A program made the position numbers and the translations under genes. Below are positions 23,401-33,400 of a stretch of 64,000 nucleotides of DNA, piece by piece. The notes below the pieces were generated by a model that worked only from the letters and a program-made list of their open reading frames with translations, was not told where the DNA came from and ran no database searches. The DNA is from Ciona intestinalis. Lineage: Eukaryota; Chordata; Ascidiacea; Phlebobranchia; Cionidae. The stretch covers positions 2,034,662-2,098,661 of the forward strand of contig NC_020169.2 in the NCBI RefSeq assembly GCF_000224145.3, written 5' to 3'. The number at the start of each line of letters is the position of its first letter. Positions within the stretch are counted from its first letter, which is position 1.

Positions 23401-26400
23401 TCCTACAACCATGATTCCACTTCTACCATCATCACTATCTTCCTATGCACTAAACTGGCTGCTAACTGAAAAGTAAATTTATGTTTCTATTTTTTTGTGC
23501 GCCTGTGTGACCTTGGCAATGACACTCAATGGCAATTGCTTTAACCCAGTGGTCCTTTTGGGATAACTGAATTGTCAGCCGTGTTTATAATAAATCTCCC
23601 ACAATGTTCACATACATGGTAACTCAAAAACAGACATGAGGTGTATGAAACAGAACATCTGTGCTTTAACAGGCCTAGGATGTATGAAACAAAATATTTG
23701 CGTTATGACTGTTGTTGCTCTGAGTTGTGACAATAAATATGCTTTATTCATTCATACCAAATTATATTTTATGGTATTTGACTAACTAAATCATATGTCC
23801 CCTGGCATGCTGCAATTTTGAGCATATAGAATTAAACTATAAATATAAAAAAAGTGTTTTAAATTTGTCTATTGTAATAAATAAGGATCAAGAGATATCT
23901 TTATAAATACTAGGGAGCTTTCCCAAGATGACGTGGTATATGAAAGTATGTATGGAACTTGTGAGAACTTGTGTAGCTCTGTTAAGCAGGTATATATGCA
24001 ATATATGAGACCTTATTTATATACAATATTATACACTATTATTTTTATACCTAAAAATTTTCTGTGTACAATAATTTTTCGTGTGTATCTAAATCATTGT
24101 AGTTAAAGATGGGACACATTTGCATTCCATTTTATTGTCCCATTTTGTAGTAAACAAAAAACATTCAAAGAGTTATAAAACTGTAACCCCACAACTTCCA
24201 TAGGCTGTTGTTTATCATTTATAACAGAATCAGGGAATTTGAATTTTATGTGCTAAAGGTGTCCCGTCTTCCCCACCCCACTATATATTATGCCTAGTTG
24301 CTGTACATGTACCATAACAAAAATTTTCATTCTAAACTTGTTTTATTTCAGTATATTGCTGCTTTGAGTTCAGACCACAAGTTAACTGCTATAGACAGAG
24401 TTGTGGGAAAAAGTGACACACAAATAATGGACAGTAACAAGTCAACTGTATGGTACAGAGTTTTCTCTGCATGTGAGCAAGGACTTTACACCGAATATGA
24501 CTTGGATAGCATTAGAGATGAACTAACTATCCTAAAGCGCTTAAAAAAAGATAAGGGTAAGAAATGTGTTTTGCTGTTTTTGTTAAAAGTATGTTCTAAT
24601 TGTTGGGGATTGGGCACGTAAGTGGTCATATAGATCCCATCAGTTGGCCTTGTTTCTGTTGTTTTATGAGATAATTTGTTTCAACATATCTCAATTTTTA
24701 ATTCTCGCATTTATTCTTTAATCTATTGATATAAATCTAATCATAATATATATATATATTCAGTGGCGGATCTAGAGGGGGGTGTTTGGTGTTTGAACAT
24801 TACGCTCGCATTAATACGGTTGATTTACGCTCGCATTAATATGACGCTTTGCAACTATTAGTGAGACATTTTCTTGCAAACACTCTTCGTCAGAAAAATC
24901 CTAGATCTGTCTATGTATATATATCATTAATTTTGGAATAAATAATACTATTTTCAGATTTAAAACTGCATAATTAGCAAGTAATTAATGATTACTTTCC
25001 TAATTGATTATTGAATGAACTATTCAGCTTACTTTTTAAATATAGCAATTAAATACAGTTAGATTACCCCGTTTACCCCATACTCTATATTAGATTAAAT
25101 GTATGAATATATTAATCAAAATATTAATGTGTTTTTTAACTAATTTAATATACATATTAGTAATAAATGAAAGGAGAATTGGATATTATGATATTTGTAA
25201 ATGTTTAGATGAAAAGTCAACGAATATCCTGGACAACCTTCCAAGTCGTTTGATGGATTTATTTCACAAGTAAGGCATTGATAATATTTGAGTGATCTGA
25301 CATTTTTTATCTTGGCTTGTCAGGACAATTTCAGGAGTTATAATACAGGTGCCCTATTTTGTATGCTTTGGGTCAAGTTATAGGATAACACATGTAACTT
25401 AATGGGGTAATTTTTATACTGACAATTTAGGCAACCCATTAGTGACCACTAAGTTAGAGCAATTATAGCTAAGTGTTTTTTCCAATGACACAAACACCCA
25501 TAATGAAAGCCACATAAAACCAGGTAATCTTAGTGCGCTTGCCTCTAACCCAGAGGTTATGTGTTTGAAGCCTGTCGCTGCTACAGTGAGGACAGGCAAT
25601 TGCTTTAACCCAGTGGGCACTAATGGGTTGTCTAAAATATCATCCGTACAGAAAAAAACACTTACAAAATCGCATACATGATTAAGCTGGCAAGAGGTGT
25701 ACGAAATAGAACACCTGTATAATAACACCGTCATTTTCCGGCCATGCAAGGATAAAGTAAGTTACATTTAACATTCATTGAAACATTACAGACGTTTTGG
25801 TAAACCATTATCATCATCAGTAGACAGTATGTTGGACCTTGAAGATGACTACCAAACAACTACAATGTTATCTTTCCTGGATAAACATGAGAGAATTGAA
25901 ACTTCAGATTACATCATGGTTTTGGTGAGACCTTATAATAAACACTTTTTTTCACTAATATTGTTTTAAATAAATCTGAGTTAAAAATAAAAAGCATTTT
26001 ATGTCCTAATGCATTTCTGACTGCTGTAATGCATTTCTGAATTTCCTGTTGTTTTAATATTATACAATTAAGTATATAATGAAATCATTTAAAGAACCAA
26101 AAGTATTTAAATGAAAATAGTAAAAAACCTAACCATTTTTTAAAGCCTTTGTAATTAACATTTTAGACAACTGAAAAACTGGAAGATCACTTTAGTGCTC
26201 ATATTCCTGCATCCTCTGATCCCACATCCTCCCTGAAGCTCTCCCGCATCTCACGGGATTACGTCTCTGCTCAAATGAGAGCTGTACATCATGTTCTGAC
26301 ACTGCTTATGCTAAAATCAGGAGTTGAGGACCCTCAAAGTCGTTTGTAAGTCATTTTAACGTTTTTTAATTACCTTTTTTTAATTTTTTTTAAACTAACG

Positions 26401-29400
26401 TTTTTAACCAAAACTTTTTTGCATGGGCTATTTGTGTAACTGNNNNNNNNNNNNNNNNNNNNNNNNNNNNNNNNNNNNNNNNNNNNNNNNNNNNNNNNNN
26501 NNNNNNNNNNNNNNNNNNNNNNNNNNNNNNNNNNNNNNNNNNNNNNNNNNNNNNNNNNNNNNNNNNNTGTGAGATTTGTGTTTGATACTGTCCACTACCA
26601 CCCCTTTGAAGAAGTCTTACCATTACTTAAATCTAACAACAATTTTTCTTTTTTTTGTTACTATTTTATGTATTTAATATAAAAAAATAAATTTTATTCA
26701 TTTACTGTTTCACCTTGTATTTATGTTTTTTGACTTATTACTGCACACACATATTTCTATTTTCACCTAAAATTTGTGAAAATTTTGGCATGGTGTTTTA
26801 TTGTCTGACACTTAAACTTTACTAAAACAACATCTGATACAATTACTTAATCTAAAATGTTACTTGTCATTTTAGACAACAAGGACGAGGTTAAAACCAA
26901 GATAGACACAGATATGTTATCTTCTCAGTTTTTTTGCCAAGTCGACCAAGAAGTAGTTCATCTCACAAACGAGTTTGTTTCTCGGGCCTTGGAACAACTT
27001 GGTAACAAAGCTGATTTCAGGTAAAAAAATATATTCAAATTGACTAAATGTAACTTGCTTTTTTTATAAATTTGGGCTGTCCAAATTATCAGCTGTAACC
27101 CAGAAGTAATGGGTTCAAGGCTCGTCGCTGCTACCATTGGGGTCGTATATTTTCTTGGGCAAAACACTTAACAGCAATTGCTCCAACACAGTGGTCACTA
27201 ATGAGTTGTCCTCTTGTCCATGTTATCAGCCACACATAAAAAAAAATTAAAGAATTCAAAAAAATAGTCACCTGCAAAGTACAATACATGGTAACTGTTA
27301 AGCTGGCACGAAATGTATGAACACCCTTGTAATAACAACTGTCATTTTCCAGCTACGCGAGGATAAAGTAAGTTACATTCATTCATTCATTACTCTACTC
27401 TTGTCCCAGCCACATAGTGTATGAAGTACTGAAGCATGCACATGGTATGGAGGTGGACGATGACGAGGTCGCGGCTCCATTATTCAGTGGCCTCCATCTA
27501 TGGCATGACCCCATGGCACGCACCCACTTAGCCAAGTACCACTTAAAGGTCTTTGATCATTTTTTTGCAGTAATATTCTGAACTTTTTGCACTCTGTATT
27601 TCATTCAGTTTTGTGAATGATGTTAAGAAGTTATTTTTTTAGGATCTTTACCAGAAATATGCAACCAGTCATGTTGGTATAAAGAGTCCATCAAATACAG
27701 ACACTTCAATAAATGAAAAAGTAAGCACATACCACCTAGGATAAGATGGGACACCTTCAGCACACAGTATTTAAATATTCTGATTGTGTTTTAAACAATT
27801 AACAACGGTTTGTTGGAGTCGGAAGGATAGGGTTTTATAATTCTTTGAATGTTTTTTTTGTTTACTACCAAATAAGACAAGAAAATAGAATAAAAAGGTG
27901 TCCCATCTTCACCCACTCTAAACTATCTATTTAATTTAATTTAATTAGAACACATAACACATGTTGTTTACACCTATGGACAGTCAGTATCATCATATTT
28001 GACTGAAATAGCTGAAAGTCCAAAACTACAAGCTCGAAACTCATCAGTGGTTTCTCCAAAATCAAGTAGGTCATATTTTATACTTACAATCAAAACTATG
28101 GCACATTTTTTCTAATTATCATATTTTAGTCAAAAAACACCAGAATGCCATTTGAGAAACTCTATAAATATTTTGGCCAGAAGCGTGTCGAGTTACAAGA
28201 CACTTATGCCCTTTTTGCATGGTCACTTTTATTTTACTCGCAAAAACAAAGTTAACACGCATAACGTCATAAGCGTGTCATCTGCTGCAGGAGGTTGGTT
28301 GTTAGTCGCATTATGCGAGTAAAGAAAAGTAAGGTGAAAGTACAGTTTTACTTTTAAGAGCCTAATCTTTTTCGGGTATTAATTTTATAGGTTTTCGTTG
28401 GTAATAGCACCATAAAGTATTAAAACTTATTTTATAAGCTAGATTTAATAATATTGCGCTAAAATAAGCTTACTCAATGTTGATACGCGCATAAACAAAT
28501 GACTATGCAAAAAAACGCGGTTAGCGAGTTATCATATGACGAGTTAATGCGAATCGTTATTCGCATTAACTTTTTAGCATGCAAAAAGGGTATTATTGCC
28601 ATCAATATAATTCCTTTGTTATCTAAATTAACCTATAGTTCCAGAAGCTCTTTTCCTTAGATATCAACCCCTGCGCAAGGAAACTTTTGGGTCATGTCTT
28701 TATACACACTTTTGTTTCCATTAGAAGTTTAGCTTAAAAATAATCAAACATAACTGATTCATTTGTCTGCTAGGTGTAGCGACCACGCTAATTTGTAAAT
28801 ATAATTTACTGTAATCATGTTTTAACAACTGTTGTTTCGTTGCTATATCCTGTCTTTTCCTTTAAAATATTTAAACATCTTAATCTAATAGAAAAATAAA
28901 GTTATTATATTACACTTTTTTAACATTACATTTATACTAAACACATTTAACACTAGATTATGAGTGTAATGAGCCTAACTTGCTCTATTCTGGCGTGGCC
29001 GGAAAACGACAACTGTTATAACACTGCGTTTTATACACCTCATGCCAGCTTACAAGTTACCTTTTTTACTTTGTTGGTGATTATTTTTTAAGATTATATA
29101 CTAAAAACTATTTAACATTAGAATATATACTAAACACTATTTAAATGTCCGGCGTCGTGGTGTAGTGGTTAGCGCGCCTGCCTGTAACCATTAGGTAATG
29201 GGTTCAAGGCTCGTCGCTGCTACCATTGTGGGCGTATGTGTCCTTGCTCAAACCAAGTGTTCACTAATGGGTTGTCCAAATTATTAGCCATACTTAAAAA
29301 ATGAAAAAATCAAAAAAAAATAATCACCCACAAAGTAACATACATGGTAACTCGTAAGCTGGCACGAGGTGTTAAACCCGTGTGATAACGACTGTCGTTT

Positions 29401-30000
29401 TCCGGCCACGCGAGGATAAAGTAAGTTACATTCATTTATTAACTCTAGCAGATATAAATGCTTGTTCGAATGATCAATCCACATTCCCACCATTATCTGC
29501 CTTCCTCCAGTTCATTAAAGATGTTGAAGCAAACCAACTTCCAAATCATGCTTTGCCGGGAAAATCACCTCAATCCGTATTGGGTAGGATACAAAGTTTT
29601 GTCATATATGCGCTGCCAGCAGGTGCAACTGACATTACTAATTCTGGCGATACATATGCACCTTTTAAACACCTATTGCTATTTTTGTTAATTTTGGTTT
29701 AGTATTTTTTATCGTTTGCAAAAACTTTTAAACATTATAAACATAGCTTTATATTTTCATATTCCTGATACGGCCACTTGTTCTAATCAATTGCTATTAC
29801 TGTTAATTTCGGTTTAGTATTTTCCCATTGTTTGTAGAAAGTTTTAAACATTATACACATAGTTTGGCTCATCATTTTTCTGAAACTGCCAACTGTTCTG
29901 ATCATAACATTTCACAGGCGTGGTGAAGTCGTGTATGCTGCCAACTACTATTGAAACTGTGCCTTCCCCCGACTCTGCAGACAGCGATTACATTGTTTAG
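17479..30000 (+). CDS. GSAP: Gamma-secretase-activating protein (GSAP/pigeon) homologue, N-terminus incomplete
   Basis: Exons: 17479-17616, 18425-18540, 19027-19125, 19435-19536, 19828-19951, 20648-20757, 21096-21249, 22577-22826, 23047-23186, 23361-23472, 23914-23989, 24352-24556, 25209-25269, 25792-25924, 26167-26345, one exon lost in the N gap, 26876-27020, 27410-27548, 27643-27720, 27984-28065, 29452-29583, 29918-30000 (TAG). Local matches to vertebrate GSAP as I remember it: AIWNQWEPHTQRLWYM, CLQFYE, GLTCVCWQ, GKFLHIYDTNAISCNEI, LTNEFVSRALEQL, LHLWHDPMARTHLAKYHL and FPPLSAFLQFI. The order is colinear from the beta-propeller-like N-terminal half to the helical C-terminal half, which contains the segment called GSAP-16. 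GSAP is reported to bind gamma-secretase and the APP C-terminal fragment; that role is debated, and the fly homologue is pigeon/linotte. The extreme N-terminus is not placed, and two gaps lie nearby. Confidence 0.78.
17767..18211. other. Assembly gap (445 N)
   Basis: It lies in a GSAP intron between exons that join in frame, so no exon need be missing here. Confidence 0.99.
19231..19339. repeat. Long hairpin in GSAP intron
   Basis: Two nested arms: aacagacaaaaatca pairs with tgattttttgtctgtta, and aatcaagtcttgccaattgt pairs with acaattagttagacttgatt around an AT core. Confidence 0.7.
20106..20590 (+). mobile_element. Two SINE fragments in a row
   Basis: Copies at about 20106-20315 and 20395-20590, both ending in attcattca-like tails. 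Confidence 0.55.
21338..21820 (+). repeat. Intronic duplication, copy 1 (diverged SINE inside)
   Basis: Begins ttacagttactgtgctgtgg and ends acacgcttacagttaaa. A tRNA-like head (ggcacagtggtcagtggtta) shows it contains a relative of the SINE. Confidence 0.8.
21836..21885. other. Assembly gap (50 N)
   Basis: It lies between the two copies of a ~490 bp duplication in a GSAP intron, which probably caused the assembly difficulty. Confidence 0.99.
22043..22547 (+). repeat. Intronic duplication, copy 2
   Basis: Nearly identical to 21338-21820, with an extra caaaattag near the start and an extra taatataatg near the end. Confidence 0.8.
23508..23750 (+). mobile_element. SINE, diverged
   Basis: aattgctttaacccagtggt and ggtgtatgaaacagaaca are present. 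Confidence 0.5.
24098..24286 (-). mobile_element. MITE copy in GSAP intron
   Basis: Ends in gtcccgtcttccccacccca and ctatat, immediately upstream of exon 24352. Confidence 0.75.
24761..24915. mobile_element. hAT-like MITE
   Basis: Left end cagtggcggatctagaggg and right end cctagatctgtctatg are imperfect inverted repeats. The cagtggcggatctag end is typical of non-autonomous hAT elements in animals. Confidence 0.5.
25415..25780. mobile_element. Head-to-head SINE pair
   Basis: A minus-strand piece (25415-25527) meets a plus-strand copy (25528-25780) at their heads; the plus copy ends just before exon 25792. Confidence 0.6.
26443..26567 (+). other. Assembly gap hiding a GSAP exon
   Basis: The exon ending at 26345 leaves phase 2, whereas the exon at 26876 needs phase 1; joining them directly meets a stop codon. 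A donor-like gtgaga begins just after the last N (26569), so the missing exon most likely ends at the right edge of this gap. Its length should be 2 modulo 3. Confidence 0.6.
27083..27393 (+). mobile_element. SINE, near full length
   Basis: Ends cgaggataaagtaagtta and (attc)n just before exon 27410. Confidence 0.65.
27731..27926 (+). mobile_element. MITE copy in GSAP intron
   Basis: It fills most of the intron between 27720 and 27984. Confidence 0.75.
28208..28592. mobile_element. Candidate TIR element of about 385 bp
   Basis: Ends gccctttttgcatgg and gcatgcaaaaagggta are inverted; subterminal aaagttaa and ttaacttttt also pair. It lies in a GSAP intron and no coding frame is visible. Confidence 0.5.
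28965..29437. mobile_element. SINE fragment and a full-length SINE
   Basis: 28965-29092 is a minus-strand 3' fragment. 29147-29437 is a complete plus-strand copy with tRNA-like A box (tggtgtagtggttagc) and B box (gggttcaaggc), ending 14 bp before exon 29452. Confidence 0.78.
29676..29903. repeat. Diverged tandem duplication (~114 bp x2)
   Basis: Copies at about 29676-29789 and 29790-29903 share ggtttagtatttt, ttttaaacattata.acatag and acttgttctaatca/aactgttctgatca. Confidence 0.65.
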
Positions 30001-30212
30001 GTCGCTGTACTTACTGTTATTATAAAAGTTTGAAATGTGTGCAATACATCAGTGCTAAATTTATGTAAACCCCTATGCCAGTTTGAATTACATGATTTAT
30101 TAACAGTGCCAATTTAATGCAAAAATTACTCATTGTGCAATCACTTTTTTACATTTTACCTCAAAGAAAGTGTCATTGTACTATTTACTGTGAATACGAT
30201 AAATGCTTAATT

Positions 30213-30218
30213 AATAAA
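30213..30218 (+). promoter_or_regulatory. Poly(A) signal of GSAP (first of two)
   Basis: AATAAA lies 213 bp after the GSAP stop codon and is the first such motif there; the identical second copy is at 30356-30361. Confidence 0.5.
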
Positions 30219-30238
30219 ATTCAGTTTGAATTACATGA

Positions 30239-30244
30239 TTTATT
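30239..30244 (-). promoter_or_regulatory. Poly(A) signal of the C45-like gene (first of two)
   Basis: AATAAA on the minus strand lies about 144 bp after the stop codon of the 52 bp terminal exon; the second copy is at 30096-30101. If the first signals are used on both strands the two 3' UTRs end almost face to face. Confidence 0.45.
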
Positions 30245-30387
30245 AACAGTGCCAATTTAATGCAAAAATTACTCATTGTGCAATCACTTTTTTACATTTT
30301 ACCTCAAAGAAAGTGTCATTGTACTATTTACTGTGAATACGATAAATGCTTAATTAATAAAATTGATTACTAAAGTAAGTAGACGTT

Positions 30388-30439
30388 TTATGGACGACTT
30401 TCAGAAAACAAATTTGCAGTGTTGAAAACCATAAAGGGC
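30388..30439 (-). other. 52 bp terminal exon of the C45-like gene
   Basis: The exon before it could stop at once (the codon after AYDR is TAA at its 3' edge), but the same bases form a strong donor, CG|gtaag. Splicing to the acceptor ttacag at 30440 adds PFMVFNTANLFSESRP and a stop. The AYDRPF...LF ending is the expected family C-terminus, so I favour the spliced form. Confidence 0.65.
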
Positions 30440-33400
30440 CTGTAAATATGTAACAATTCTATCATAATTGTTACATAATTCTAATCTATGATTCTATTAG
30501 AGTAAAAACGGGTAAAATTGTATTTCGACCTATATTTACATAAATGTAACATTTTATAGGGTCGTGACAGGGCACCGACAGTCGTTATAACACGGCTACA
30601 TCGGTGTTCTGTTTCGTACACCTCGTGCCTGTTACCACAAATTTAACTTCGTGGGTGATTTTTTAGTTTTATTCTGTTTTTACCTAGCATATAACTTAAA
30701 AAGGCGCAACTTACCGATCATAGGCTGCATTCGGACCGTTTTGAACATCTGCCTTGTTGAACGAAACGTACATTAAGTCGTTTGTGAGGTCATATATAGC
30801 TACGTGCGTTGAACCAGACTGTTCAATAGACACTATGTTTGTGATTGCAGTTTCGGCTGTGAGTTGTCCATGGTATTTCATCAGTTGTCTTGAAAGAACT
30901 TCGCTGTATCCTGGACAAAGCCAGTCCATTCCTAAATTGTGATCATATAGTAAGTTGTTGTAAATCATAAGAAATCATATAGTAAGTTGACATCAGTTGT
31001 ATAGATCAAGGTTAGGCTCGAAACTTAGTTTAAACAGTTTGGTGTCTTTTGACACCATCATGGCGTACTAAAGATATAGTAGGGTGGGAAAAGATGGGAC
31101 ACCTTTAGCACATAATACCTAAATGTGTTTGAAACAATTAACAACGGCCTATAAAATTCGTAATGGTAGGGTCTTATAATTGTTTAAATATTCTTTGTTT
31201 ACTACCAAATGGGAAGGGAAAATAGAATGAAAAGGTGTCTCATCTTCCCCCACCCTGGACCCTACTCTATCTTTAGTATAGGCCATGACACTATCTGGTG
31301 TAAAAAATGTATTACGCTTGGAAGAAAGGTTTGGCCAAGAATACCTGGATAGTATTTAAAGAGTGAATAAATTACCAAAATAGACAACGTTTTCGATTTT
31401 CGGATGCCATTCTGCAACTGGCATCATATTTTGGTCGTCAAAAAAGTTTGCCACAGAAGCAGAATACTGCACGCCACGGAATCCTCGGTTTTCCTGTGCA
31501 ATTTAAGAGCTTGTTATTAGGATATTATCTAAGCAATTTTAAAATAGACCACAGAGTGATCTGACGGAAGAAATTTGCCAAAATAACCTTATAATATGGT
31601 GAAATTGCATACTGGTCATTATATAGTAGTGTGGGGGAAGATGAAACACTTTTTCATTCTATTTCATCGTCCAATTTGGTAGTAAACTAAAAACATTCAA
31701 AGAATTATACCTATTCAAAGAATTTCCATAAACCGTTGTTAATTGTTTAAAACACGATCAGGATAATTGGATATTATGTACTGAAGGTGTCCCGTCCTCC
31801 GCCACCTTCCTATAGTTATTTACTGCGTCGATATTTACAAAGATTAAGTAAAAGATATTTGTCTATTGTCTTACTTTTCCATCACCGACTCCAAAAATAA
31901 GGTCACAAGTTCGATGAGCGTTCGCCATGCGGTTTATTGCATCATCCAAAGTGTAATCAAATTGAAGCACGTCTCTTAAAATGTACTACGGACATTAAAA
32001 CTAACATTATGTATAGTATTGATTAGACTTAAAAATCAAAAATATTCACACACAATGTTACATATGCGGTAACTCGTGAACAAGCACGAGGTGTTGAAAC
32101 AGAACACCCATGTTATATAACGAGTCTGTCGTTGCTCTGCCAGTTAAAGATAAAAAAAATACAAACGTACCAAATCACTACGTTTTCGGTAAATTTTGAA
32201 AAAAGGATCAATGTGTATAGACTATATATATATACTCACAGTAAATGGAATACCAAACCGAGATTCTTTACCGAAAGAAGCATCTGAAAATGAAACCCCG
32301 ATCTCGGATATTGCGAGTTTTGACGAAGACATGCCAGTTATGGAGCCAATCCAACCTATATGTGTGTAACATCAAGCTTAATTATATTTGTACAGCAATA
32401 CAATAAAACTATAGGTTTGTTCGGCGCAATGTCAAATTGGTCACAATGTGCATTCCTTAATGTAATAAGATACAGGTTTTAAAAAATTACCCTATAAAGC
32501 TTATGGTATAACTCGTTGGGTGTTTGCAACAGAACATTATAACGACTTCCGTTGCCCCGCCAGGCAATTATGACTGGAGGCGCAAAGTCACAGATTTTGT
32601 CACACTTTTATGTTATGTCACGGCTCGTAAATATATAGATTTCGTGGGTATAACTTACTAGCGTATAGGCTATGCAATATAGCCTTTGTGACTTTAATTT
32701 ATTTTTACCTGTCCATCCGACATTTACGAAGCTGTGTGCAGGTTTTCCGTTGTCATCAGTCTGATTTGCGTTTGGATGATAAACAGTAAGCTGGGGGTAA
32801 TTCTTAAACGGCCCTGAAAAAATATACTTATAAATTTTCGACTTTTTTTTCATTTCGCAGTTTTTTTATTTCTTACCGTCCATATTCCAGTCTAACGCTC
32901 TCAGCTGTAAAACACCTTGCCCAGCTTTCAATGCATTTCCCCATGCACCGAACATGGAGCACGAACCTTTGGTCAATTCTCCCAGCATATGGATACGAAG
33001 AATTTTCTGAAATACGTTTCAACTGCTTTAATATTGCTTATGAACCATAAACAAATTTGTAAGACCAGCGTTTACGGAACTTTGCGTTATTTCGGGTAAC
33101 TATAGACAAACATATAGCATGATACAACAAATTTAAAGCGGTATAGTTTGATATATTTTGTACGCTGTTAAATTTAGTAAGGTGGGGGAGCATGAAACAC
33201 CTATCCATTCTATTTTCTCGTCCCATTTAGTAAAAAAATTAAGAAAATTTAATAAATTATAAAACCGTTTCCAAACAACTCTCTTAAACCGCTGTTAATT
33301 GTTTAAACACGATCAGGACATTTGGATATAATGTGGTTAAGGAGTCTCATCTAATCCCACAGTACTATATATCCGCTAATTGTTTTTTAATTGAAAAGGT

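Larger units (their letters stand above)
30079..30364. repeat. Perfect 143 bp tandem duplication between convergent genes
   Basis: Copy 1 is 30079-30221 and copy 2 is 30222-30364; I see no difference between them. Each copy carries AATAAA on the plus strand (30213-30218, 30356-30361) and AATAAA on the minus strand (30096-30101, 30239-30244). It lies 78 bp after the GSAP stop codon and 23 bp beyond the C45-like stop codon, so it forms the shared 3' end region of both genes. Confidence 0.9.

Noticed and set aside
26876..27020. Direct joining of exon 26345 to exon 26876
   Set aside because: The phases clash and produce a stop after five codons; a missing exon in the gap explains it.
27950..28065. 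Acceptor at 27950 for the GSAP exon
   Set aside because: It opens with AACACATAA, a stop in the required frame; the acceptor before 27984 keeps frame.
29157..29215. tRNA gene suggested by A and B boxes
   Set aside because: There is no acceptor-stem pairing or plausible anticodon arm; it is the head of the SINE.
30754..30942. Plus-strand open frame of 62 residues
   Set aside because: Antisense to the penultimate exon of the C45-like gene, which has family similarity.
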